A DNA stretch of 64,000 bases from Campanula takesimana (taxonomy: Eukaryota; Streptophyta; Magnoliopsida; Asterales; Campanulaceae): contig JAOWBW010000043.1 in the NCBI GenBank assembly GCA_026119855.1, forward strand, positions 1,364,001 to 1,428,000, read 5' to 3'. This document shows positions 23,615 through 34,522 of the stretch, piece after piece. The notes under the pieces were generated by a model. The model was not told the DNA's origin and ran no database searches. It worked only from the letters and a program-made list of their open reading frames with translations. Position 1 is the first letter of the stretch, and every line of letters begins with the position of its first letter. Position numbers and translations under genes: made by a program.

Positions 23615-23871
23615 CTAACAATTATTACTTTTTAACAATATTTTGGACGGAGTGACTATATTTGAAAATGTATAAAAGTTTAATGATGACATTTCAAAAA
23701 ATTAAAATTGAGTAATCACATTGGAAAATGGTCAAAAGTTCAGTGACCAAAATATGGGTTTTGCCCAATACATCCATACATACCTCTGCTGAAAAGCTCA
23801 CATCAGCATCAGCAGCCAGTCACACAAAACACGTGACGAACAGCAGCATGGAGAGACAATGAGAAACCCTT

Positions 23872-25041
23872 CTAGTTGGGCATGAGAACAGCCAACTGAA
23901 GCTGACCTTTCTGGCATAGTCTTGCTGGATTTTTGTATATAGTGATACGTACCCTGTTATTACCCAGTAAAACAACACGAGCAATGCTAAAAAGATCACC
24001 TTTCTCAACTGCAAATTCCCACTCTCGGATTGATATAGTGAACCAGTTTTTTGTTGGGGAGTCGGTTGTTTTAACTTCTATGTACTCCTGCCCCCTCCCG
24101 TCTGCAACAAGGATGTCGTATGGAAATCCAGTCTCGTGAAATTGATTGACCCATCTCACATATTTCTCACTAGCTATATTGCACAAGTATTTGAAAGCTT
24201 CAAATTCTCCCAGTCTTCCTGTTGACCATGCATGTTCTCCTGTGGGTGTGCCAAAAGAAAGCTGATCCCTCTCTTTGAAATTACTTGAACTGGAGGTCAA
24301 GTTGTCAGATGGGGTAACAATTTCGACAGAACCAAAATTAAGGCGTGGGTCTGAAGGATATGGGGAAAATGTTGAGGGATTATGTGTAAAATTCATACCA
24401 GATATTCCCATAACAGTAGTTCCATGATGACCCTCATTCACCGACATAACAGAGTTTTGTGAAATTACCATGTGTGGTCTTGAATCTGAATAATTTTCTG
24501 ACATCCCGTCAGTATTACTCATCATAAAAACATTAGGATCTGTTCTGACAACATTATCTGTGTTCAGCATTTGTTGGGTAGGAGATACACTCGTTTTCAA
24601 GTTGTTTACATAACTTATCTCAGAAGTGTTTCTTGGATTTGTAGGCTGCAAATTTGCATTAGTTCCAGCTTTTTCTTTATGCTTGGAAGTGTTTGGCTCA
24701 ACTGTCATTCTTGAAGCAGCATTCATTTCAGTTTTTTCCTCATGTTTGGGAGTGTTGGGCTCTATAGTCATCCTTGAAGATGAACTTGGGGTTGAATTCT
24801 CCTCATTCTTCGTGGATTGAAGGGACCAGATTAGTTCTTCATCGAGGAGCTTTGGTACCTTTTGACTATTCACAATGAAAACTTCTATCTGCTCAGTAGT
24901 GGAACCTAGTTCTGTCATGGTTCTGATCATGTGAAGGAAATTTGCCAAATGCAATTCAGGAACTCCATCCATCAAAAAACGAGAAAGCTCCACGAATATC
25001 GAATGAGAATCTGATTTCAGAGTTGTGTATAATATGTCACC
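23872..25041 (-). CDS. NOV: NOV-like last exon, with DUF3883 domain
   Basis: This exon encodes 389 residues and the stop codon. The acceptor is TTTGCAG before GGTGAC at 25041. Residues 1-70 continue the conserved NOV C-terminal region (GVPELHLANFLHMIRTMTE). Residues about 75-260 are a Ser/Thr/Asn-rich linker with two tandem copies of a SRMTIEPNTPKHEEK-like unit. From about residue 275 the DUF3883 domain follows: GRLGEFEAFKYL, then GFPYDILV and YIEVKTT, which give the D and E-x-K spacing of a PD-(D/E)xK nuclease-like fold, then REWEFAVEKGD and a final LQLAVLMPN. The length and end agree with the family. No break is seen in this exon. Confidence 0.92.
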   Translation of the reverse strand, partial: GDILYTTLKSDSHSIFVELSRFLMDGVPELHLANFLHMIRTMTELGSTTEQIEVFIVNSQKVPKLLDEELIWSLQSTKNEENSTPSSSSRMTIEPNTPKHEEKTEMNAASRMTVEPNTSKHKEKAGTNANLQPTNPRNTSEISYVNNLKTSVSPTQQMLNTDNVVRTDPNVFMMSNTDGMSENYSDSRPHMVISQNSVMSVNEGHHGTTVMGISGMNFTHNPSTFSPYPSDPRLNFGSVEIVTPSDNLTSSSSNFKERDQLSFGTPTGEHAWSTGRLGEFEAFKYLCNIASEKYVRWVNQFHETGFPYDILVADGRGQEYIEVKTTDSPTKNWFTISIREWEFAVEKGDLFSIARVVLLGNNRVRITIYKNPARLCQKGQLQLAVLMPN

Positions 25042-25213
25042 CTGCAAATGATTATTCAAAGGTAACTGAACTGTATTGACAAAGACCAATTACACCTTCA
25101 ATCTATATGAAATTTGAAAATGTGACAATACACAGGTTAACAACAAAGCAGTCTCAAGAAAGAGTGGCAATGCCGAGAAAGTACTCCCCAGAAAACAAGG
25201 TAGAGTAACTACA

Positions 25214-25394
25214 GTAATAATACTAGGGGCACAAAATAGTCACAAAATCTTGCTCACAAAATCCTAGGTGTAATGATTTTATTGGTATTTTAATTAGTGT
25301 GGCGAGTCCACTATAGATGCAATCAATAAAATATTGCCAACTCATTTTGTGAGCCAAATTTTGTGAATTAATTTTGTTCCCCTAGCATTGCTCC
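25214..25394. mobile_element. hAT-type MITE
   Basis: An 8-bp target duplication TAACTACA flanks it (25206-25213 and 25395-25402). The ends contain CTAGGGGCACAAAAT on the left and its inverted, slightly changed copy on the right. It is 181 bp, lies in the intron before the last NOV exon, and belongs to the same family as 50461-50633. Confidence 0.88.
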
Positions 25395-25470
25395 TAACTA
25401 CAATGAAGCTGCTTGAAATGGAAGTAAAACAAGACATCTAAACACAAACATGGTTTGACAAGATTACTTC

Positions 25471-25488
25471 TTGTGTGTGTGTGTGTGT
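25471..25488 (-). repeat. CA microsatellite just inside a NOV intron
   Basis: A (TG)9-like run on the plus strand is (CA)n on the gene strand. It begins about 8 bases after the exon donor at 25495. Confidence 0.85.
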
Positions 25489-25495
25489 CAAATAC

Positions 25496-25753
25496 CTGTA
25501 GAAGACAATTGCATTCATAATGTTTGGGAGATGCGATCTTGGATCTCTTGATAACATTCCTGTAGAATAATTTGTCAACAACGGCGATTTCAAGACGATT
25601 CAGGCTCTGAAATCCAGACTGCTTGAGTTCAGCGTATTTATAGGGATATGCCTTACAAACATAACGCTGCGCATATGGCAGAGCCCATCTCACCAGTGAA
25701 GTTTTGATACTACTCTCTGCTCGGCGAAAATATATTGCTTCACGAGTTACAAT
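25496..25753 (-). CDS. NOV: NOV-like exon (86 codons)
   Basis: Acceptor CTTTTCCAG before ATTGTAACTC, donor CTACAG followed by GTATTT. It encodes IVTREAIYFRRAESS, WALPYAQRYV and LEIAVVDKLFYRNVI, typical of the conserved NOV C-terminal region, ending ECNCLLQ and joining in phase to GDILYTT of the last exon. Confidence 0.9.
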
Positions 25754-25856
25754 CTGGAAAAGTACACCGTGGAGTAAATAATGTCACAAGGTACCTTAAG
25801 AAATACGATATAAATATCGTCCTTAAGTTATTAGATAATTCAAAACTACACAAGTA

Positions 25857-26130
25857 CTCCCTCCGTCCCATCCGAAATAGGATTCTTGGTCCCGACACGG
25901 GGATTAAGGAATAATAATCTTTTATTATTAAAAGTTATTTGAAAAGTAGGTGTTGTGAGTATGAAGGAGAGAGAAAGTGGGTGGAGAATAATAAATGAAA
26001 AGTTGTTGTGAGTATGACAAGTGGGTCCTACTAATAAAAAAGTAATAAAAGCTTTCCATTTTGGGATGTCCTATTTCGAGTGGGGCACCCAAAATGGCAA
26101 AACGTCCTATTTCGGGTGGGACGGAGGGAG
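25857..26130. mobile_element. Stowaway-type MITE in a NOV intron
   Basis: Ends CTCCCTCCGTCCC and GGGACGGAGGGAG, with TA at 25855-25856 and 26131-26132. It is 274 bp and largely self-complementary. Confidence 0.92.
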
Positions 26131-26132
26131 TA

Positions 26133-27285
26133 TAATTTTAGAAATACATGTACATAGAAACCCGGCTCAAGATGACATGGGCAATATGCTAAATTAAAAG
26201 TTCTCACTATTGTAGGATATTCTATTTTTTTAATTTTTTTTAGCATTTTCATCTCTTTCTTCTGATGAGGCATTTATCTACTACATATTACTTTGACTTA
26301 TAAATTACATACTTTTACGTCTTTGTATTTTTTATTATTTGTACTTAAGTTTTTAGTCCCTCCATTTAAAAAAAAAAAGGAAAAAAAATCCATTCTGGGA
26401 AAAGAAACATTGACCTGTGTCCACAAATTTACTATGGACCTACTTTAATTTAGGTCCACCTCCATTTTAATTGCATCCACAAGTTTTGCTTTGCATTAAA
26501 CTATATGCAAAAGGCAATGGGTCTCTTTTTTTTTTTTTTTTTTTTGTAATGGAGTATAATAAGCAACTGAACCTAAGATTAAGACCGGAAGTTTGAACAA
26601 AAAATCCTGTCAGTGTACTCCACTCCTCCATGATTAGAGCATTTGACCCTTGAAAATAATTCTACATTGAGTTACTAGCAAATTTTCATTAGGACACTTA
26701 ATCAGATCCATAATTTGTAGTCCTGAAGGGCCCTGAACCACATGGTGGGCCTTCCCCTGACATGATACATCTCAGATCTTAAATTTTCTTTCCCCAAAAT
26801 TCATTTGATATACAATCTATGACGAAAACAATGAAGAACGTACTGAGTTTCACTCTATTCATCATCTTTTGTCCAGTAAAAAGACAAGAAGTTATGTTGA
26901 CCTTAAACATTGAGAACTTCAGAAAAGTCATGACAGAGAAATACCAACTGAGCTAAAAGGGGCAGTACCATTAGGGTGTAGGGAGTGTCAAAGGAATAAA
27001 TTTAAAAAAAAGGAAAGAAAAAAAACAAACAAATAAACATAGAGAGAGAGAAACAGTGAAAGATCTTTCAAAATGTGGGTGACACTAAAGGCAAGATGCT
27101 GCTAGTGTTCAGGACATGCAAGGGAAAATTATCCTAAAATGCTGATTAAGCAAAACCGGAAGCAACGCAACATCTCTGTTATCATTCAACCCTCTTTACC
27201 TAATCTTAAAATTTAGTGTGGATTATGTTACCTTTATTAATTTTGAATCTATTAGCTTGTGAAAAATAGTTGTTTAATGACTTCA
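26133..27285 (-). other. NOV intron sequence without a gene
   Basis: AT-rich sequence with A and T runs (26368-26388, 26526-26545). No conserved frame is seen on either strand. Confidence 0.6.
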
Positions 27286-27295
27286 ACAAGATTTT

Positions 27296-28576
27296 GGGAA
27301 AATATAGAAATATGCCCCCGTACTTAGGTTAAGGATGCAGATATGCCCTTATACAAGTTAATTGCCATATTAGCCCCCATACTCAAGAAAAATGTGTGGA
27401 GATTAGGACACCGTCATCTTTTAGTCAAAATTCTAACGGAATGGCTGACTAGACATCCTAGTTGGCGTGTGAAATTTATTACATGGCAAAAAATTGCTCA
27501 AGTGGAATTTTCCAAGTGTATTGAACTCAAAACTACGTCGTTTTGATGTTAAAAATATATTAAAAAATTGATATTGTTTAACCATCTTCTACACATCACC
27601 GCCAGTCCGCCACTAGTCTACCTTCATCCACCGCCCCAACCACAAAAACCAAATTCAACACCACCATAACCGAAATCAAAACACCATTTGTTAAATAACA
27701 CTACACTTTTCCAGAAATTGGCTCACTGTTAACAAAATTAGCCAACTCCAACCTCTCCTTTGTCGGACTCTTTGCCGGACTTCGAGGTCCAAGTGAACAG
27801 CGTACTGGTTCAAAAGGTCGTCGATCTTAGGGCGAGATCTGAGTGACGATTTTGATTTATTTTGGCAAAATAGAAACTCAGATTAGGTTAAGGTCTTGTA
27901 AGAATTGAAACAACAAATATGGAGCGGCTGTTAGTATTACATGGTGGAGGGCCTGCGATGATGAACTGCAACGTTGGTTATGAATTGCAAACATGGGTTG
28001 TTGGGCTTTGTGTGCACTGCGAAGGTAGCCCGGAGGAGATATGGAGAATCTGGGCAGCGGTGGTGCTTTGCCGTGATCTGAGCTTAGGGATTTTGTTGAC
28101 TTATTGGGGAACAATCTAAACCCATATTAGAACAGAAATCTTGCCCTAATTGAAATCCAATTTGGGAATACTCAGTATTTGGTAAGCTTGGGAGTGTGAA
28201 GAAGAGTTGGGGAAGGAGATGGGGTGGGCCGGTGGGGGAAACTGGAGAGGTTTTTTTTTTTTTTCTTGATTTCTTCCTTTCAGTGTATGGACTTAGCAAG
28301 TAAGGGTAAGAAAATAATTGCACACCAAAACGACGTAGTTTTGATCCGTTCATACTTAGGAAAGTTTATTTGGACAATTTTTTTTTCCACACAAGCAGTT
28401 GTAATTCCAACTCAGACGCCTAGTCAGTCATTCCGTTAGAATTTAGACGGAAAGATGACGGTGTCCTAATCTCCACACATTTTTCTTGAGTACGGGGGCT
28501 AATATGACAATTAACTTGTATAAGGGCATGTCTGCATCCTTAACCTAAGTACAGGGGCATATTTCTATATTTTCCC
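27296..28576. mobile_element. Mutator-like TIR element, 1.28 kb, in a NOV intron
   Basis: The 10-bp duplication ACAAGATTTT is perfect (27286-27295 and 28577-28586). The ends GGGAAAATATAGAAATATGC are inverted copies. The arms extend about 250 bp, as far as AAAACTACGTCGTTTTGAT and its complement. The inner 770 bp has frames of 66-78 codons (for example 27919-28119) that I do not recognise, with no transposase. A captured gene fragment is possible but unproven. Confidence 0.88.
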
Positions 28577-29000
28577 ACAAGATTTTGGTACTGAACTTAA
28601 AAATTAATACTATAATGGTACTCGTACTTGAAAATAAGCTCTGATTAGGTACACAAACTTGAGCAATTGTCATATTAAGTTCCTGCCTGTCAACTTGCCT
28701 CCATTAAATTTGTTGAACCTTTCTGAAGTGACTATCTAATGCTTAGCATCTCAAGACTTGATTTAGTCAAATAATAAGTTGTTATTAATACTTGAAGAAT
28801 CTTAGTGTTATTATTTGATGATTATTATGTTTATTAAATAAGCTCTAATTATTTGTGAATTGCTATCAGCACACCAATATCAAATGCGGCAATCCATTTA
28901 CGCTTTATTGGTGTGATCTTATGAGTTCACCTAACCGGTATCCTAATCTTCTCTCGAAACAAATTTTCCATGAGAGGGGGTGGAAAGGGGAAAAAAGTAC

Positions 29001-29318
29001 CTCTGACAGAGCATGAATTCCTAGACTTCGTATGAGGGGGGAAACTTTTGCCTGAAGCATCTGTTGCTCCTCTTCACTCAGTTCACCCAAGTGAAGAAAG
29101 TGAATGTTATGCAGATTCTTAAATTCCATGCTTAATGTTTCATCATCAGACCAACAGACGAGGCCAAAAGACACGTGTAGTGAAACCCATTTATCGTGGG
29201 AAGTGGGAAGCACTAGAATTTCCTGTTTGCAAATATTCTCTTTTAAGTACTCAACATCTTCAGAACATAGCAATCCAGATTCCAGTCCTTCAGCCCACAG
29301 TTTAAAAACTTGGAAAAC
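29001..29318 (-). CDS. NOV: NOV-like exon (106 codons)
   Basis: Acceptor ATGTCTCAG before GTTTTC, donor TCAGAG followed by GTACTT. It encodes VFQVFKLWAEGLESGLL, then DKWVSLHVSFGLVCWSDD and an end GIHALSE. These segments are strongly typical of NOV proteins. The frame is intact and joins in phase on both sides. Confidence 0.9.
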
Positions 29319-29388
29319 CTGAGACATATAGAAAAAGTCAAATACCTAAATTTAGCAATTTATGTTGCTTTCAAATTGGAATACTTAC

Positions 29389-29761
29389 AACATAACCCGC
29401 GTATAATGGCTGAGCTACAGTTGACAACTGCAACAAAAACTGAAGATAACTTCGGAGTGGAGGGATCTCGCTTACTCCACATTCATTCACAAAGAAATCA
29501 TGAAGACTGGGATAAATGCTGCATAGGGACTTGCTCAAGTCATGATGAGTGTCCTTCAGTTGCTCAGTAGAACGGATAGGATCATACCAGTACACTTCTT
29601 GAGGAGTGACTAACGCACCAGCTACAACGGCCTCACGTGTAGAAGCAGATGCTGATGGAACAAAAATGAAAGCTCCGGACTGCAAGTTGTCCAAGATTTT
29701 CAGCCTTGAAGCAGCAATTTCATTCCAAATGAATGTGTAGAAATTGGACATTTGTGATATG
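29389..29761 (-). CDS. NOV: NOV-like exon (124 codons)
   Basis: Acceptor CATGGCAG before CATATCAC, donor TATGTT followed by GTAAGT. The first base completes a Ser codon split with the upstream exon, giving ISQMSNFYTFIWNEIA, then GAFIFVPS, EVYWYDP and LHDFFVNECGVSE. This matches the region before the C-terminal domain in the NOV family. Confidence 0.9.
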
Positions 29762-30706
29762 CTGCCATGAATTATCAGAACAACAGATTATTTCACAGCT
29801 GCGGAAGCTGGAATTCAGGCATGGACAACATGGAACAGGAAATCTTTTTAATAAAAGAGCAATCTGAGAGAGGATCTAATCTAAGTATTAAGTTACCAAA
29901 TTTCAATAAGCCTGTAAATATTTGGATCTGTAAAGCATCCAATTCATACAAAAATATGTTAAGCTTTTAGAGAAAGTCCCGACAATAATATACATCGCTC
30001 TTATATTACCCCCCTCAATGTGACAAACAAAAGTGCCTTCCAGAAGGGTGGTTCAGCTTATTTTCTTGTGATGAGAACAGGTAGTGGCGGTTTTATTACA
30101 CCTGCTGTTGAGTCGACATCAACAAAGATCAAGTGTTGGAATCTCTGTTAAGATTGATGTACATTGTTTAGCATTCTCCAAAGCTTAAGCTTTTAGATGA
30201 GTTGGTAACTTAACATGGTATTGAAAGTCTGTTTTTGCAAGGTCTGGGCTAGGTAGTCTTGTTTGCATTTGTGCCCTGCATTACTGTCAGGACGCATGTT
30301 ACTGTCATGTAAATTCACGCAACTATTTAAAGCCTTAATCTTGACGAATAAGACTGATATTGGCTCTTTGATCTTGGATTTGGACAACTTCATATAATGG
30401 GAATGAAACCAGAAAACTAAATACATGTGATAGCATGAATTCAAAGCAGCATGGTAGAAAAACTCAAGTCTTCGTTCTCCTTTTAATAGTTCACAAGACA
30501 ATAAAGCCGCACGTGACATGAGTAGAGGGAAGAAAGAGGTCAAGAAAAAAATATACCATGAAACTAGTGCATGAGCCCAAACAACCCCACATTCAAAATT
30601 TTACCACAAAGAATTGGCCTCAAAGACAATGGAGTTAACGGTACAACTGATCAACTATTTACATGTTAACTTTTTATCTCATGTTAATGTAAAAGAAGAG
30701 CATTAC

Positions 30707-30819
30707 CTAGCCCTGAAAGAAGCCGCAGATCTTTGCCAAACTTCAATTATTGAAAAACTGTCATCAAGGGTCACTTGAGTCTTGAGACCGATGTCATTCA
30801 CCAGGTTTTTATTTTGCAC
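30707..30819 (-). CDS. NOV: NOV-like exon, apparent fusion across a deletion
   Basis: The acceptor AAAATAG lies before GTGCAA at 30819; the donor GCTAG is followed by GTAATG. It reads VQNKNLVNDIGLKTQ, then VTLDDSFSIIEVWQR. The second part is the conserved segment that belongs directly before the next exon. The first three residues, VQN, are instead what follows LLEL in the HATPase domain (usually LLELVQNADDN). The upstream exon ends in LLEL in phase 0. I infer that the deletion joined the first nine bases of the HATPase exon to a far-downstream exon. Confidence 0.8.
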
Positions 30820-31043
30820 CTATTTTGCACAGAAGATGCGTAAATAGTTATCAATATAGAGTGTGGTGAATCATCACCCCTCATTCCCTTCTCCCCTACG
30901 ACGTGTATATCTTCAGGGGTTTAAACATATGTAGTTTGCTGACTAGCAACAAGTTGTATGGAATGAAGGATGTCAATATACTAACAGTTACATCTTCCAA
31001 TTTTGATGAAACCAGACTGATTGCTCGTTCAGTGTACATTTTC

Positions 31044-31446
31044 AGAGTTAAACACCTATTTGGTCCTTAACCTATTGATTTGTTTTCCTTTTGATCCTTA
31101 ACCTATTTTGGTTTTCCTTTTGGTCCTTGATGTACCTAGGTGCAGGATTAAGTGGTCCTTAACCTATTTTAGTTTTCCTTTTGGTCCTTGATGTACCTAT
31201 TTGCAGGACAAAGTGGTCCTTGACCTATTTTGGTTTTCCTTTCGGTCAACAAGCCATGTCGACGATTTTAAGGACCACTTTGTCCGGCAAATAGGTACAT
31301 CAAGGACCAAAAGGAAAACTAAAATAGGTTAAGGACCACTTTATCCTGCAACTAGGTACATCAAGGACCAAAAGGAAAACCAAAATAGGTTAAGGACCAA
31401 AAGGAAAACAACTCAATAGGTTAAGGACAAAATAGGTGCTTAACTC
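31044..31446. mobile_element. Fold-back Mutator-like MITE in a NOV intron
   Basis: The 10-bp duplication GTACATTTTC flanks it (31034-31043 and 31447-31456). Its two arms of about 180 bp are near-perfect inverted copies separated by a loop of about 25 bp at 31245-31270. The arms are themselves made of repeated GGTTAAGGACCAAAAGGAAA units. RNA from either strand would fold into a long hairpin. Confidence 0.92.
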
Positions 31447-31549
31447 GTACATTTTCCACAAGAAAGATAATTTGGCTTTTCAAAAAGGAAAGAAAACAAG
31501 ATCACGCATCATGGTTCGTCGATGTTTACTAAGAAGAATTTTCCCTTTA

Positions 31550-31735
31550 ATCTCCGGGACATGCTGGGATCACACTGAACCCTGTGGCACTCTTCCATTT
31601 CAACCAACCTTCTTTAATCCTATGAGCCACATCTCCATCCAATTCTCCATCTTTTTGGATAATAGATCCAAGATAGCATAAAAACTCAGAATCTTGGACA
31701 ATCATTCCATTGAATGTGTACAACAAAAAAAATAT
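31550..31735 (-). pseudogene. Fragment of RTE-type LINE
   Basis: The minus strand encodes YLGSIIQKDGELDGDVAHRI and WLKWKSATG, the same segment as found in the longer LINE at 36.8-38.3 kb. It is only about 190 bp, a 5' and 3' truncated scrap in the NOV intron. Confidence 0.85.
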
Positions 31736-31739
31736 CACA

Positions 31740-32879
31740 AGTATAATTAAATTTTCTCAACTTTTTGTCAATTGTCAATCGTGTTGACCATAAAGTCAAA
31801 GGTGGACATTTTTGAGGGGCAGAGCGAGTGTAATGTTTAGTTTAATAGGAACCTCGAATATCCAAAGTTGAAAGATTGAAGATGTCAAGTAGCCCAATTG
31901 AACAGTTGCATACAGAGCTAAGTACTTGTGAGGATCAAAGCATCCAAAACTAATCAAAAACTAAATTAATTGAATCTTAGATTTTCACATACATTCCTGC
32001 AAAGCATCTCATGTAAGTCCTAGTACTGCTCTTTCCAACATTTTCACATTTATCTAATGAAAAGACTTCTCTAACTAATCATTGCATACCAAGTGGCATG
32101 CATGTTAAATTCTCTCGAAGAGAAGTGGAAAGGAAGGATACACATATGCGTCATCAAGGATAAAGACGTATTGGCAATATTCAGTATTCTATAATTGAGC
32201 TGGTGTACTTATTAGCATAGACTCAAGCGCACTCGTAAAAATGACTCCTTTTGTTCTGGTGAAGATTCAATCTTTAATCGCATATATAAACAAGTAAGAG
32301 CCACATTTAGCAGTGAAAAGATAGAATTCAGTTCAATATTTTAATTCCAACAATCTGCAGATTATCAATCAAGTTATACCTAATTGAGTACTCTTAGACA
32401 GTGTAATATATTGATGCCAACTTCATTAATTTCACATGCACCTTCAAACTTGTTTGCAGTATTTGAAATGGCCTCCAATTGTAGATGAATGAAGTAACAA
32501 ACAATGATAAAGTATTCTTGTATCAGTCACCCAGGAATAAGAGCTGAAATAACACAAACGAGGATACTATGATCAAATTCATACTGTAAACACAATTTTG
32601 GTAACCTGAAAAGATTATCAGAAACAATGAAAAGGTGTCTAAAAAGAAACTAAAAAACTAGGCAACTATAAGAAACTGCACACTAACTGCGCAAAAAATT
32701 GCTATATATATACATGGACGCATAAGTTGAGTCACGTAGGAATACTTATCTGCTGCTCTAGATGATTGACACCATAAAACAATCCAGATAGGACGGTCTT
32801 AGCGGGTAGCAAATACAAATAAGTATATAACGTTTAAAGGGGAGAGAGAGAGAGAAGTAAGAAAACACTATAGATTTAC
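31740..32879 (-). other. NOV intron sequence where the HATPase exons are expected
   Basis: Read on both strands, this stretch shows no HATPase motif (no NADDN or GIGFKS-like segment) and no other coding sequence. It supports a real deletion rather than missed exons. Confidence 0.6.
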
Positions 32880-34522
32880 CAGCTCGAGAAGAAAATGTGA
32901 ATCCTAAGAGTACAGCTCTTGTGAAAGACATTGGAGTGCTCTGCCTAACCGAGCATGTTGCTTCTTTAACATGCTGCTTTCTGTAACTGAAAGACTTGGA
33001 TCTAGACCAAATTCTTCTCGCCTAATAGATTCAATCACAGAAGCCGCATTGTTTTCTTTATAAGACAAACTCTGAACATCCTCTTTCCCTTAATTAACAC
33101 CAGAAATCTCCGTCCTACAAACTGTAGAACATACACTTTTTTCCTCTTCACTTTTCTGTTCGTCCTCAGCAGATATTATCAGTTTAACTGGAGAGGAGAG
33201 ATGATTGTTAGACGTAATTTGTGCATGCTTCATATGTGTGATAGGCTCAGGAATAACAGCTTCTAAGCATAAAGATCCGGACCACAGCAATAACTCTGTT
33301 TCTCCAGACGAATGAAAGGTATGATAATCACTAATCCATTCCACTATGCCAAGAGATAATCCTAATTCATGTAGCATTATGCGGTGACTTATCTGTTTGC
33401 ACTCATTCAGAATGAATAATGGAGCATCTTTCACATTGGCCGGCAACCCTGAAAGCAACAAATTTGCAGCATACCTGCGAAATTCTGCAGGGAGATGATG
33501 AAGACAATCAAGGATAAATCTAGCCGCAAAAGGCACCGCATTTTTTATTCCGTTTTTTCTTTTGTTTGTCTCAATCGTGAGATTATTTTGGTCGTCATTT
33601 ACTTCAAGGTCCATAATATTCTTAAAATGAACTTCAAAAGCTTTCCGTGCATGGCATTTTAGTAGAGATAGTGGAACAAACTGCTCGCCCCCATACAATA
33701 CTAACAAAGACAGTACATTTACTGCTGTTCTGAAAGAGGATCCCTGAAGAAAAGCTTCCAAGAATGAATCCACAGTAGCTAAATGATCGATACGAATTAC
33801 TTCCCCACTCTTTGTCACCAAACACAACAGTTCTTTGGTATTGACCTCATTCAGTAACCAACCAACAAGAGGACCAAGCGAAGGATAAAAAGTTAGGTCC
33901 CAATGCGACCATGAGTTGAGATCTATCAACATTGGAGCCCTCAGTAAGACTTCAATTGCATCTTTGGACATAGCATGAATCTCTAAAGGAACTTTCTCAT
34001 TATGAGAAGCATGTAGCGTGGCGGAGAAAAAGACACACTGGGAACTAAAATTGCTTTTCTTCTCTCTCACAACATCCTGAAAATCTTTCACATGGCCACT
34101 TTCCGCTAAATTAAAGCAGACAGAAGGAAATTGCCTAGTGAGCAACTCAGAAATTTTCTGCTTGCTCAAATCTTCATTTTCCGTTAAGCTGTTAGAAGCT
34201 TGTACTATAAAATCTTTCAAATGATTCTTGTTCATGCGTGCTTCTAGAGAAGGATGGTTACTAGTGTCATTAAACAAGAAACAATTCTTCCAGGCTAGAG
34301 GCAGCGAGGCTACATGTTTCTCTAAGAATGAGAAAAATGGGCCATAACCAAGGGACTCAAATTCTTTGACAGAAAACTGTTCCGTAAGCCAATGCTCACA
34401 CTTGCAAAGCTGAGTTATAAATATAATTTTCTGTCCCGGACCAGGACTTGCATTGTCTAGAATGCCATTATCAAGATCAATGTACACAAAAATATTCTTG
34501 ATGATATCTTCAACAGGAACAT
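32880..34522 (-). pseudogene. NOV: NOV-like large exon with two in-frame stops
   Basis: This exon of 1643 bp has acceptor TTTCGCAG before ATGTTCC and donor GAGCTG followed by GTAAAT. Two bases complete an Asp codon, then VPVEDIIKNIFVYIDLDNG, CEHWLTEQF, LLRAPMLIDLNSW, LGPLVGWLL and FAARFILDCLHHLP, typical of the NOV region before the HATPase domain. The frame is open for 476 codons and stops at TAA 33090-33092. The same frame then continues with family-like sequence (ESIRREEFGLDPSLS, LGRALQCLSQELYS), meets TAG at 32904-32906, and ends DSHFLLEL, the start of the HATPase domain. No indels were needed to read it, so both stops look like point changes. Confidence 0.9.

Noticed and set aside
28084..28353. 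89-codon minus frame inside the 27296 TIR element
   Set aside because: Low complexity (Lys and Ser/Pro runs from an A/T tract) and no recognised content; mentioned only as a possible capture.
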